DNA of 64,000 bases, taken from positions 18,394 to 82,393 of the forward strand of contig NZ_BMTO01000015.1 in assembly GCF_014649715.1 (NCBI RefSeq), given 5' to 3'. Within the stretch, counting starts at the first letter, position 1. The number at the start of each line of letters is the position of its first letter. This DNA comes from Streptomyces lateritius (GTDB taxonomy: Bacteria > Actinomycetota > Actinomycetes > Streptomycetales > Streptomycetaceae). Positions 54,890-63,491 of the stretch are shown here, in pieces. The notes under the pieces were generated by a model, which was not told the DNA's origin, ran no database searches, and was given only the letters and a program-made list of their open reading frames with translations. The position numbers were made by a program, and so were the translations under genes.

Positions 54890-57160
54890 ATGACCACGAC
54901 GACCCCCGGCGCCGCCCGGGTCGAGCTCGCCATCGGCGGCATGACCTGCGCCTCGTGCGCGGCCCGCATCGAGAAGAAGCTCAACCGCATGGACGGGGTC
55001 GAGGCCACCGTCAACTACGCCACCGAGAAGGCGAAGATCACCTTCGACGCGGACGCCGACATCTCGGTCGCCGACCTCATCGCCACCGTCGAAGCCACCG
55101 GCTACACCGCCCAGGAGCCCACGCCGCCGAAGGCCGAGTCGGGCGACGCGGACGAGCCCACCGACGAGGAGAAGGCCGACGAGGAGCTCCGCCCCCTCAA
55201 GCAGCGCCTGATCACCGCCGTCGCGCTCGCCGTCCCCGTCATCGCGATGGCGATGGTCCCGGCGCTGCAGATCGAGTACTGGCAGTGGCTGAGCCTCACG
55301 CTCGCCGCCCCGGTCGTCGTCTACGCCGCCTGGCCCTTCCACCGCGCCGCCTGGACCAACGCCAAGCACGGCGCGGCCACCATGGACACGCTGATCTCCG
55401 TCGGCACGGTCTCCGCGTTCCTGTGGTCGCTGTGGGCGCTGTTCTTCGGCACCGCCGGTACGCCCGGCATGACGCACCCCTTCGAGTTCACCATCGCCCG
55501 CACCGACGGCGCCGGGAACATCTACCTGGAGGCGGCGGCCGGTGTCACCGCGTTCATCCTGGCCGGCCGCTACTTCGAGGCCCGGTCCAAGCGGAAGGCG
55601 GGCGCGGCGCTCAAGGCGTTGATGCAGCTGGGTGCCAAGGAGGTGACCGTCCTCAAGAACGGCCGCGAGGTCACCGTCCCCACCGCCGAACTCTCCGTCG
55701 GGGACCGCTTCCTGGTCCGTCCGGGCGAGAAGATCGCCACCGACGGCACCGTCGTCGAGGGCTCCTCCGCAGTCGACGCCTCGATGCTCACCGGTGAGTC
55801 CGTACCGGTCGAGGTGTCGGCCGGCGACAGCGTCACCGGCGCCACGCTCAACGCCGGCGGCCGCCTGGTCGTCGAAGCCACCCGCGTCGGCGCGGACACC
55901 CAGCTCGCCCGCATGGCCAAGCTCGTCGAGGACGCCCAGAACGGCAAGGCCGCCGCCCAGCGCCTGGCCGACAAGATCTCCGCGGTCTTCGTGCCCGTCG
56001 TGATCGCGCTCGCTCTCGGCACGCTCGGTTTCTGGCTGGGCACCGGCTCCGGCCTCACGGCCGCCTTCACCGCCGCCGTCGCCGTACTGATCATCGCCTG
56101 CCCTTGCGCCCTGGGCCTCGCGACCCCGACCGCCCTCATGGTCGGCACCGGCCGCGGCGCCCAGCTCGGCATCCTGATCAAGGGCCCGGAAGTCCTGGAG
56201 ACCACCCGCAAGGTCGACACCATCGTCCTCGACAAGACCGGCACCGTCACCACCGGCCGGATGACCCTCGTCAAGGTCCACACCGCCGACGGCACCGACG
56301 AGACCGACGTCCTGCGGCTGGCCGGAGCCCTGGAGCACTCCTCCGAGCACCCCATCGCCCAGGCCGTCGCCACCGGCGCGGCCGCCGAGGTCGGTACGCT
56401 CCCCACCCCCGAGGACTTCGCCGGCATCCCCGGACTCGGCGTCCAGGGCGTCGTCGACGGCCACGCCGTCCTCGTCGGCCGGGAGAAGCTGCTCGAAGAG
56501 TGGGCCATGGAGCTCCCGGCGGGCCTCAAGTCCGCCAAGGACGCGGCCGAGAAGGCCGGCAGGACCGCCATCGCGGTGGCCTGGGACGGCAGGGCCCGCG
56601 CGGTCCTGGAGGTCGCAGACGCCGTCAAGGAGACCAGCGCCGAGGCCGTCCGGCGGCTGCGCGCACTCGGCCTGACCCCGATCCTGCTCACCGGGGACAA
56701 CAAGGCGGTCGCCGAGGCCGTCGCCGCCGAGGTCGGCATCGACGAGGTCATCGCCGAGGTCATGCCCCAGGACAAGGTCGACGTCGTCAAGCGCCTGCAG
56801 GGCGAGGGACGTTCGGTCGCGATGGTCGGCGACGGCGTCAACGACGCCGCGGCGCTCGCCCAGGCCGACCTGGGCCTGGCGATGGGCACCGGCACGGACG
56901 CCGCCATCGAGGCCGGCGACCTGACGCTCGTACGGGGGGACCTGCGGGCCGCCGCCGACGCGATCCGGCTCTCGCGCAAGACGCTCGGCACGATCCGCTC
57001 GAACCTGTTCTGGGCGTTCGCCTACAACGTCGCCGCCCTGCCGCTCGCGGCGGCCGGACTGCTCAACCCGATGATCGCGGGGGCCGCCATGGCCTTCTCC
57101 TCGGTCTTCGTCGTCGGCAACAGCCTGCGCCTGCGCGGCTTCCAGGCCGCCGACCGCTGA
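54890..57160 (+). CDS. copA: Cu(I)-exporting P1B-type ATPase
   Basis: 756 residues. An N-terminal HMA domain has GMTCASC (Cys20, Cys23). The actuator domain has DASMLTGESVPV, the membrane motif is CPC (IIACPCALGLATP), the phosphorylated Asp is in LDKTGTVTTG, HP is in SSEHPIAQAV and the hinge is MVGDGVNDAAAL. Together these show a copper(I) exporter. It lies downstream of copZ under the CsoR-controlled promoter region. The 247-bp gap to copZ holds the hairpin, so an extra promoter is possible. Confidence 0.95.
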   Translation: MTTTTPGAARVELAIGGMTCASCAARIEKKLNRMDGVEATVNYATEKAKITFDADADISVADLIATVEATGYTAQEPTPPKAESGDADEPTDEEKADEELRPLKQRLITAVALAVPVIAMAMVPALQIEYWQWLSLTLAAPVVVYAAWPFHRAAWTNAKHGAATMDTLISVGTVSAFLWSLWALFFGTAGTPGMTHPFEFTIARTDGAGNIYLEAAAGVTAFILAGRYFEARSKRKAGAALKALMQLGAKEVTVLKNGREVTVPTAELSVGDRFLVRPGEKIATDGTVVEGSSAVDASMLTGESVPVEVSAGDSVTGATLNAGGRLVVEATRVGADTQLARMAKLVEDAQNGKAAAQRLADKISAVFVPVVIALALGTLGFWLGTGSGLTAAFTAAVAVLIIACPCALGLATPTALMVGTGRGAQLGILIKGPEVLETTRKVDTIVLDKTGTVTTGRMTLVKVHTADGTDETDVLRLAGALEHSSEHPIAQAVATGAAAEVGTLPTPEDFAGIPGLGVQGVVDGHAVLVGREKLLEEWAMELPAGLKSAKDAAEKAGRTAIAVAWDGRARAVLEVADAVKETSAEAVRRLRALGLTPILLTGDNKAVAEAVAAEVGIDEVIAEVMPQDKVDVVKRLQGEGRSVAMVGDGVNDAAALAQADLGLAMGTGTDAAIEAGDLTLVRGDLRAAADAIRLSRKTLGTIRSNLFWAFAYNVAALPLAAAGLLNPMIAGAAMAFSSVFVVGNSLRLRGFQAADR

Positions 57161-57392
57161 CCCGGACCGCCGACAGGAGGCCGCCGGGGCCGGTTGCGTA
57201 CAGCTCCGTGCGGGGAGTCAACCGCCCTCGCGCGAACCTCGCGGTCGGCCCACTTCGACGACCTGGCGGGGCCGCTACGGGAGTGGCTGAGCGAGCACGC
57301 GACGGCGGGCGGGGGGCCTGCCGCCGGGCCGGATGGCGGAGGCTTTCCAGATCGCCCACGTCGACTGACCGTCGCACGAAGCCGCCCAGGGC

Positions 57393-57686
57393 TCACGGGG
57401 TGCGGCTGATCCAGCGCTGGAGCGCCATGTGGGTGGTGTCGTCCAGCGCGCACAGTGCCTCGATGGCGGCGAGGTCGCCCGGCAGCGGCGCGATGCCGGC
57501 CGTGGTGAGGGCGGCGTGCAGCTCCAGCCGGCGGCGGTCCGCCGGCTCCAGGGGGATGGGCAGCCGGCTGGCCGGGGCGGGGGCGGGAAGCTCGTAGTCG
57601 CCGGACACCAGGACGCCGGGGTACCGGTAGACGTCGAACTCCGTCAGCGACGCCGTGGCGGTGGGGAAAGCCTGCAGACCATTCAT
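57393..57686 (-). CDS. Hypothetical small protein
   Basis: 97 residues, no family recognised. The ATG at 57686 has GAGGAGG 5 nt upstream, a strong ribosome binding site. The sequence is soluble and Leu/Ala/Pro-rich, with EPADRRRLELHAAL predicted helical. It lies alone between the copper operon and the RidA gene. Confidence 0.6.
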   Translation of the reverse strand: MNGLQAFPTATASLTEFDVYRYPGVLVSGDYELPAPAPASRLPIPLEPADRRRLELHAALTTAGIAPLPGDLAAIEALCALDDTTHMALQRWISRTP

Positions 57687-57979
57687 GAGTGCCTCCTCAG
57701 TTGTGGTGCGACTGGGAAGGAAGAGCGCGGGGCGGCCTGCGGCAGTTCCGGTGAGCGCCGCACACCACCCGAATGCCCCCAACGGCATCTCGTCACATAT
57801 GAGATGAACCGATTCACCACAAGGCCGGTGCCCTCGGGGGCACCGGCCTCGGGTCGGTCCGGCCGGCCGCCCACGACAACCGGGCGGACGCCTTCGCCCA
57901 CGCGGCGGATCCCGGCCGGTCGAGACCCGCGATGCGAAGTCCGCCCACGGCCTGGACGTCGTCCTGGACGGCCTCGCCC
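57687..57979. other. Intergenic region with inverted repeat and strong terminator
   Basis: No gene found in 293 bp. CATCTC (57786-57791) and GAGATG (57801-57806) form a small inverted repeat. The 12-bp stem at 57822-57849 follows the RidA-LysE operon. Remaining frames are Arg/Pro-rich noise. Confidence 0.6.
57822..57849. terminator. Strong hairpin terminator after ridA
   Basis: AGGCCGGTGCCC-TCGG-GGGCACCGGCCT has a perfect 12-bp stem with a 4-nt TCGG loop. It lies 130 bp beyond the stop of the leftward RidA gene. Confidence 0.75.
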
Positions 57980-58387
57980 TCAGAATCCCGGCGCAGCCCC
58001 GATCACCGCGTCGACCTCGATCTCCACCAGCCAGTCGGGGTCGATGAAGCGGGAGACCTCGACGAACGTGGTGACCGGCCGGACGGCGGCGAAGCGTTCG
58101 CCGTGCGCCCGTGCGGCTTCCTTCCACAGCGTGATGTCGGTCAGCATGACGCGCGTCCGCGTCACGTCCTCGACCGATGCCCCCGCGTCCCGCAGCGCCC
58201 GCTCGGCGATGTCCAGACAGCGCACCGTCTGTGCGTGGACATCACCGGGCCCGACGGTGGAACCGTCCTCCCCGATGGGCGCCGTCCCCGCGACGGCGAC
58301 GTGTCGCCCCACCCTCACCGCGCGCGAGAAACCGATCTGCGGCTCCAACGGCGATCCCGAACCGACGTTCTGACGCACCTCATCCAT
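57980..58387 (-). CDS. RidA family protein
   Basis: 135 residues of the YjgF/RidA family, which deaminate reactive enamines and imines. Typical regions are VAGTAPIGEDGS, TRVMLTDI and PVTTFVEVSRFIDPDWLVEIE. The ATG at 58387 has CACGAT ending 6 nt upstream, fitting a leaderless start. It lies 32 bp from the LysE gene on the same strand. Confidence 0.88.
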   Translation of the reverse strand: MDEVRQNVGSGSPLEPQIGFSRAVRVGRHVAVAGTAPIGEDGSTVGPGDVHAQTVRCLDIAERALRDAGASVEDVTRTRVMLTDITLWKEAARAHGERFAAVRPVTTFVEVSRFIDPDWLVEIEVDAVIGAAPGF

Positions 58388-58419
58388 ACCGTCATCGTGC
58401 CAGGGACTTCAGGGATCGG

Positions 58420-59046
58420 TCAGCTCACGAGGTGAATCGCGAGGCCCGCGATCAGTGCGCTCGACACCAGGGCCGTCACCAGGCGGCCCTTCGGGCCCGT
58501 CAGGCCCTTGCCGAGCAGGGCGCCGCCCGTGGCCAGGAGGAGCTGCCAGCTGGCGGAGGCGACAAGTGCCGCCAGCACGAAGGCCGTTCGGGCCGGCGGT
58601 GTCGCCGGACCCTCGGGACCCGTCGCCAGGATCAGCGCCGCGAAGTAGATGACGGTCATGGGGTTCAGGACCGTGATGCCGAGGAAGGTCAGATACGCCC
58701 GCAGCGGGGTCATCGGGTGCTCGCCGTCCCTCCTCGCCGCGAGACCGCCCGCGCGGTACGCACGGAGCGCCGTCCACGCGGCGCGGACCGCCAGGGCCAC
58801 CAGGACACACGCCGACGCCCAGCGCAGCGGGGCCATGACCGGGGCGAGCAGCGGGACCAGGGCCGAGCCTCCGAGGACCGCGAGCAGGGCGTAGAGCCCG
58901 TCCGCCGTGGCGACACCGAGCGCCGCGCCCGCTCCCGTACGCCAGCCGGTGCGTGCCGTGAGCGCCACCAGATACGCGCCGACCGCGCCGACCGGGATCG
59001 CGATGCCGTAGCCGGCCAGCAGGCCGGCCACCACCGCGGTGGTCAC
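58420..59046 (-). CDS. LysE family amino-acid exporter
   Basis: 208 residues, six predicted membrane segments, LysE/RhtB type. The family segment AIPVGAVGAYLVAL occurs near the start and FLGITVLNPMTVIYFAAL in the middle. It exports an amino acid or related small molecule. The GTG start overlaps the TGA of the DUF2087 gene, so they are translationally coupled. Confidence 0.9.
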   Translation of the reverse strand: MTTAVVAGLLAGYGIAIPVGAVGAYLVALTARTGWRTGAGAALGVATADGLYALLAVLGGSALVPLLAPVMAPLRWASACVLVALAVRAAWTALRAYRAGGLAARRDGEHPMTPLRAYLTFLGITVLNPMTVIYFAALILATGPEGPATPPARTAFVLAALVASASWQLLLATGGALLGKGLTGPKGRLVTALVSSALIAGLAIHLVS

Positions 59047-59354
59047 GCGACGGACGGGATCGCGCCTCCGGTGGAGCCGGGCTGCTGCTGTCGGCGGTAC
59101 GAGGCGCCGTCGCTCGTACGGGAGAGGAAGCCGCCGGTCACCAGGTGGCGACGCAGGGCCGGGAAGTCCTCGTGGACGGTCGACAGCGCCTCGTTGACCT
59201 CGCGCTCGCTGTAGGAACGGGCCGGGTCGAAGAGCGTCCCGGCCAGGTGGTCGAGGAGCTGCTCACGGCGGGGCGCCTTGCGCGGGATCGCCTTCAGGCG
59301 CCCGTCCGCGGAGAAGAGGTCCGCCACCGGGCGGGGCAGAGAAGGGGAAGTCAT
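59043..59354 (-). CDS. DUF2087 protein
   Basis: 103 residues matching DUF2087: IPRKAPRREQLLDHLAG, YSEREVNEAL and LRRHLVTGGFLSRTSDG are the conserved parts. The domain often accompanies ArsR-type or other regulators and may be DNA-binding. It is co-translated with the LysE exporter (GTGA overlap), so it may regulate or serve it. ATG at 59354 chosen over an earlier one for lack of homology upstream. Confidence 0.82.
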   Translation of the reverse strand: MTSPSLPRPVADLFSADGRLKAIPRKAPRREQLLDHLAGTLFDPARSYSEREVNEALSTVHEDFPALRRHLVTGGFLSRTSDGASYRRQQQPGSTGGAIPSVA

Positions 59355-59659
59355 GCCCGGAAGCCTGACGCCCGCCACCCCACCCCGGCAACGGATTTTC
59401 CCCGCGCCCGCCGTCCACAGCGGTGGATGAGAAGTTCCTGCTCCGTCGCGTCCGTCAGCTCGTAGTGGGTACGCACCGGCGGGCGGCCGGAGGAGAGGCG
59501 GACCGAGGTCGCCGCGTCACCGTGGAAGCGGGCCGGCGGGCGGCCCTCCACGGGTTGCCCGGCCGCACCGGGCCGGGGCGGTCCGCGAGGCTGGAGGGCG
59601 GGATGGGAGCGGCTCCGCAAGGGAGCGCTCCGGGCAGCCGGGCGGGCAGAATGGCCCCC
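59355..59659. other. Divergent intergenic region, no gene seen
   Basis: This 305-bp stretch holds the probable leaderless promoter of the HD gene (CAGAAT, 59647-59652). Other frames look like noise. No clear operator. Confidence 0.55.
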
Positions 59660-60358
59660 ATGACCGCCACCGAAGAGCACGACCACGGGCGGGAGCTGCT
59701 CCGGCGCTGGACGTCGACCCTGCTCGCCGCCCGCGCCGGCCGCGAGGGCCCGGACCCCGCCCCGTACGGCCGGAACCTGCTCACGCGCTGGGCCGAGCCG
59801 CAGCGCAGGTACCACACGGTGGACCACCTATGGGCGGTCCTCGACCGCATCGACGAACTGGCTCTTGCCGAAAGCGAGTTGGAGCCGAGTGGCGAGCGGG
59901 AGCCGGGTGGCGAGTGGGAACTGGTCCGGCTGGGCGCCTGGTTCCACGACGCGGTCTACCGCCCGGACCGCTCCGAGAACGAGGAGCGCTCGGCGGCCCT
60001 GGCCGAAAAGGCCTTGCCGGAGGCGGGCCTCGCCGAGCGCGAGGTGGCGGAGGTGGCCCGCCTCGTTCGCCTGACGGTCACTCACGACCCGGCACCGGGC
60101 GACCGCAACGGCGAGATCCTCTGCGACGCCGACCTCGCGATCCTCGCGAGCGACCCGGGCACCTACACGGGGTATGCGGCGGCGGTCCGCGAGGAGTACG
60201 GCTTCGTCCCGGACGACGCCTTCCGCGAGGGCCGCGCGGCGGTCCTGCGCCAGCTGCTCGCCTTCCCCCGTCTCTTCCGCACGCCGTACGGCACGCGGCA
60301 CTGGGAGACGCGGGCGCGCGAGAACCTGGAGCGGGAGCTGGCAGCCCTGTGCGCCTGA
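59660..60358 (+). CDS. HD-domain metal-dependent phosphohydrolase
   Basis: 232 residues. The HD signature is YHTVDHLWAVLDR followed by LGAWFHDAVYRPDRSENE; later HDP in LTVTHDPAPGD may add a ligand. The family cleaves nucleotide or other phosphoesters. ATG at 59660 has CAGAAT ending 7 nt upstream and no ribosome binding site, so a leaderless start is favoured over an in-frame ATG at 59651. Substrate unknown. Confidence 0.88.
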   Translation: MTATEEHDHGRELLRRWTSTLLAARAGREGPDPAPYGRNLLTRWAEPQRRYHTVDHLWAVLDRIDELALAESELEPSGEREPGGEWELVRLGAWFHDAVYRPDRSENEERSAALAEKALPEAGLAEREVAEVARLVRLTVTHDPAPGDRNGEILCDADLAILASDPGTYTGYAAAVREEYGFVPDDAFREGRAAVLRQLLAFPRLFRTPYGTRHWETRARENLERELAALCA

Positions 60359-60472
60359 CGGGTGGGGCCACGGGTCTGGACGCCACCCGGTGAGGCTCCA
60401 CCACCCCGTCCGCATGCCAAGACACCCCGCCCCGGGGGAATGTCAGGCACAAACTCCCCGTTGACGCATGTC

Positions 60473-61765
60473 ATGCCGCCCTCGTCAGCCGAACGCACCA
60501 CGCCTGCCCGCACCCGCATGCCCCCGGCCGTCTACATCCTCGGCCTCTCCGTCTTCGCGCTCGGCACGAGCGAATTCATGCTGTCCGGCCTGCTGCCCCC
60601 CATCGCCGACGACATGAACGTCTCCATCCCCCGCGCCGGCCTGCTCATCTCCGCCTTCGCCATCGGCATGGTCGTCGGCGCCCCCCTGCTCGCCGTCGCG
60701 AGCCTGCGGCTCCCCCGCAAGACGACACTGATCACCCTGATCACCGTCTTCGGCCTCGGCCAGGTCGCCGGAGCGCTCGCACCGAACTACGGCATCCTCT
60801 TCGCCTCCCGCGTCGTGAGCGCGCTCGCCTGCGCCGGCTTCTGGGCCGTCGGCGCCGCCGTCGCCATCGCCATGGTCCCGGCGGGTTCCCGCGCCCGCGC
60901 GCTCGCCGTCATGATCGGCGGCCTCTCCATCGCCAACGTCCTCGGCGTCCCGGCGGGCGCCTTCCTCGGCGAGCACCTCGGCTGGCGCTCCGCCTTCTGG
61001 GCGGTCGGCGCGGCCTCCGGGATCGCGCTCGTCGGCGTGGTGACCCGCATCCCTCACCTCCCCCTGCCCGACGAGAAGCCCCGCCTCAAGCGCGAGCTGG
61101 TGATCTACCGCGACCGCCAGGTGCTGCTCTCGATCGTGATCACCGCTCTCGCGGCGGGCGGCGTCTTCTGCGCCTTCTCCTACCTGGCGCCGGTGATCAC
61201 CGACGTCGCCGGGATCGACACCCGATGGGTCTCCGCGATCCTCGGCCTCTTCGGCATCGGCGCCCTGATCGGTACGACGATCGGCGGCCGGGTCGCCGAC
61301 GCCCACCTCTTCGGCGTCCTGCTCAGCGGCATCACCGCCTCGACACTCTTCCTGATCGCCCTGACCCTCTTCGCCTCCAGCCCGGTCGCCGTGGTCGCCC
61401 TCTCCTTCCTCCTCGGCGTCTCGGCCTTCTACACGGCCCCCGCGCTCAACGCGCGGATGTTCAACGTGGCCGGCGCCGCCCCGACCCTCGCGGGCGCCAC
61501 GACCACGGCCGCGTTCAACCTCGGCAACACCGCCGGCCCCTGGCTCGGCGGCACGGTCATCGACGCCGGCCTCGGCTTCGCGGCGACGGCCTGGGCGGGC
61601 GCGGCGATGACCGTCGTGGCCCTGGCGACGGTCGGCCTGTCCCTCCGGCTGAGCACGCGCACCTCGCGTGCGCGCACGTCCCCCGGCCACGTGGTGGCCA
61701 GGGGGACGGTCACGGGTCCCGACGCGTACGCCTCGGAGCGGACGACGGACGACGCGATCCGCTGA
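60473..61765 (+). CDS. MFS transporter, Cmx/CmlR-like drug exporter
   Basis: 430 residues with 12 membrane segments. The first-helix motif FALGTSEFMLSGLLP closely resembles actinomycete chloramphenicol exporters (Cmx/CmlR). GRVADAHLFG is the corresponding loop in the second half. It probably exports a drug or metabolite. The start is uncertain: 60473 is chosen; 60440 and 60518 are alternatives. It is convergent with the GbsR-like regulator. Confidence 0.88.
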   Translation: MPPSSAERTTPARTRMPPAVYILGLSVFALGTSEFMLSGLLPPIADDMNVSIPRAGLLISAFAIGMVVGAPLLAVASLRLPRKTTLITLITVFGLGQVAGALAPNYGILFASRVVSALACAGFWAVGAAVAIAMVPAGSRARALAVMIGGLSIANVLGVPAGAFLGEHLGWRSAFWAVGAASGIALVGVVTRIPHLPLPDEKPRLKRELVIYRDRQVLLSIVITALAAGGVFCAFSYLAPVITDVAGIDTRWVSAILGLFGIGALIGTTIGGRVADAHLFGVLLSGITASTLFLIALTLFASSPVAVVALSFLLGVSAFYTAPALNARMFNVAGAAPTLAGATTTAAFNLGNTAGPWLGGTVIDAGLGFAATAWAGAAMTVVALATVGLSLRLSTRTSRARTSPGHVVARGTVTGPDAYASERTTDDAIR

Positions 61766-61795
61766 TCACCGGACCGGTCGTCCCCCTACGGCCGG

Positions 61796-62548
61796 CTACA
61801 CGCGATCCGAGGGCGCCTCGGCGGTGTCCGGGGTCGTCGCGGGTTTCGTGAAGAGGATGTCGCGGGCCTGCTCCGCGGCGCGGGTGATGCTCTCGGAGAC
61901 GAAGTCGAGGAACCGGGCGACGTTCTCGAGGCGGGCGGCGGCCGGGGTGCCGGGGCCGAGGACGCCGACGCCCTGCCGTGCGGCTTCGACGATCTGGGCG
62001 GTGGACCGGGCGCTCGCCACCATCGACTGGTACCAGATGTCGTCGTCGACGACATAGCGCTCGCGGCGGCGTCCGTCGCGTTCCCGGCGGACGAAGCCCT
62101 GGCTCTCCAGGAACGAGACCGCCTTGGAGACGGACGCCGGGCTGACCTGAAGGCGCTGGACGAGTTCGGACGCGGTGAGGCTGCCGGTGTCGGTGAGGGT
62201 GAGGCAGGCCATCACCCGGGACATCATCTTGGGCATGCCCGAGGCCATGAGGACGGTGGTGAACATCTCCTCGTACTCCCGCACGGCCACGGGGTCGCGT
62301 CCGTGCGCCTGCGGGGGCGCCTCCGTCCCCCGGGGCGTGGTCTGCCTGCGGCGGTGGGCGCGGTGTTCGGTGGCGCGGTGGGCGAGGTCGGCGCGGTAGG
62401 CGGTGGGGCCGCCGTTGCGCATCACCTCGCGCGTGACCGTGGAGGTCGGACGGTCGAGGCGTCTGGCGATCTCCGCGTAGGCGAGGCCGTCGGCCAGTCC
62501 CAGCGCGATCTGCTGACGTTCCTGCTGGGTGAGTCTGCCTCCCGGCAT
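61796..62548 (-). CDS. GbsR/MarR-like regulator with IS30-type HTH
   Basis: 250 residues with two DNA-binding parts. Residues 5-48 look like the IS30-transposase HTH (LTQQERQQIALGLADGLAYA then RLDRPTSTVTREVMRNGG). Residues ~95-170 form a GbsR/MarR winged helix with LTASELVQRLQVSPASVSKAV and a basic wing. Such double-HTH regulators are found beside drug exporters in actinomycetes. It is divergent from the DUF4097-ABC genes across an operator-rich promoter region and probably represses both. TAG stop at 61796. Confidence 0.82.
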   Translation of the reverse strand: MPGGRLTQQERQQIALGLADGLAYAEIARRLDRPTSTVTREVMRNGGPTAYRADLAHRATEHRAHRRRQTTPRGTEAPPQAHGRDPVAVREYEEMFTTVLMASGMPKMMSRVMACLTLTDTGSLTASELVQRLQVSPASVSKAVSFLESQGFVRRERDGRRRERYVVDDDIWYQSMVASARSTAQIVEAARQGVGVLGPGTPAAARLENVARFLDFVSESITRAAEQARDILFTKPATTPDTAEAPSDRV

Positions 62549-62580
62549 CGCGGTCTCCTTACCTGGTGCGTGGTGACTCC

Positions 62581-62610
62581 ATTATAGCGTTCACTTTCAT
62601 TTCATTGCAA
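62581..62610 (-). promoter_or_regulatory. Promoter of the GbsR-like regulator gene
   Basis: On the leftward strand TATAAT (62586-62581) follows TTGCAA (62610-62605) with an 18-nt spacer, close to a vegetative sigma promoter. The operator copies overlap it. Confidence 0.7.
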
Positions 62611-62660
62611 CGAATGAACCAGGTGCCGTTGCGTTAAATTCCACACCATTGCAATGAAAT
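62599..62660. promoter_or_regulatory. Inverted-repeat operators between regulator and DUF4097 genes
   Basis: ATTTCATTGCAA (62599-62610) and TTGCAATGAAAT (62649-62660) are exact inverted copies 38 nt apart. Within them are TTCATTGCAACGAATGAA (62601-62618, 6-bp arms) and the 10-bp palindrome CATTGCAATG (62647-62656). TATACT (62664-62669) is a likely rightward -10 box. The region is AT-rich compared with the window. Confidence 0.7.
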
Positions 62661-62793
62661 CACTATACTGACCTGCGCTAATGCTGATATGGCGCAACAA
62701 GTTCGTTGCCAAGACTTCGAATGCAACGTAGCGTTTCTCTTGTCGGAAACAGCGGGCCGACAGAGAGCCCGCCCCACGAGAAGGAACAGCATC

Positions 62794-63465
62794 ATGCAGA
62801 AGTTCGCCACCCCCGCCCCGGTCTCCGCCGTCCTGGACATCCCTGCGGGCCACATCCGGTTCATCGCCGCCGACCGCACCGACACCACCGTCGAGATCCT
62901 CCCCGCCGACGCCTCCAGGAGCCGCGACGTGAAGACGGCCCAGCAGACCGAGGTCACCTTCCGCGACGGCGTCCTGCGGATCGAGACCCCCCAGACCAAG
63001 AACCAGATCCTCGGCGCCTCCGGATCCCTCGAGGTCACCGTCCAGCTGCCCGCCGGCTCCCACATCGAGGCGAAGACGGCCAGCGCCGAACTCCGCGGCG
63101 TCGGACGCCTCGGCGACGTCACCTACGACAGCGCCCACGGCACCGTCAAGCTCGACGAGACCGCACACGCCCGCCTCACCCTCCTCGCCGGCGACATCAC
63201 GGTCGGCCGCCTGAGCGGCCCCGCCGAGCTCAGCACCCAGAAGGGCGACCTCCACATCACCGAGGCCGTCCACGGCACCGTCACCCTGCGCACCGAACAC
63301 GGCGACATCACCGTCGGCGCCGCCCGCGGAACCTCCGCCTCCCTGGACGCCGGCACCACCTACGGCCGCATCCACAACACGCTCCAGAACACCGACGGAG
63401 CCAACACCGGCCTCAACATCCACGCCACGACCGCCTACGGCAACATCACCGCCCGCAGCATCTGA
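62794..63465 (+). CDS. DUF4097 (beta-helix adhesin-like) protein
   Basis: 223 residues. Repeated beta-strand segments (for example GAARGTSASLDAGTTYG, AELSTQKGDLHITEAVHG and TLRTEHGDITVG) form the parallel beta-helix of DUF4097. There is no signal peptide. AAGGAA lies upstream of the ATG. It sits 26 bp before the DrrA-type ATPase gene and is probably in one operon with it, under the GbsR-like regulator. Function unknown. Confidence 0.82.
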   Translation: MQKFATPAPVSAVLDIPAGHIRFIAADRTDTTVEILPADASRSRDVKTAQQTEVTFRDGVLRIETPQTKNQILGASGSLEVTVQLPAGSHIEAKTASAELRGVGRLGDVTYDSAHGTVKLDETAHARLTLLAGDITVGRLSGPAELSTQKGDLHITEAVHGTVTLRTEHGDITVGAARGTSASLDAGTTYGRIHNTLQNTDGANTGLNIHATTAYGNITARSI

Positions 63466-63491
63466 CCCGCAGCCCCTGAGGAGCACCCACC

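Noticed and set aside
57195..57380. Possible gene remnant between copA and the hypothetical gene
   Set aside because: Two frames give protein-like pieces (HFDDLAGPLREWLSEH and MAEAFQIAHVD), but I recognise no family.
61796..62548. IS30 transposase
   Set aside because: Only the HTH is IS30-like; the catalytic DDE domain is absent and the rest is a GbsR/MarR regulator.
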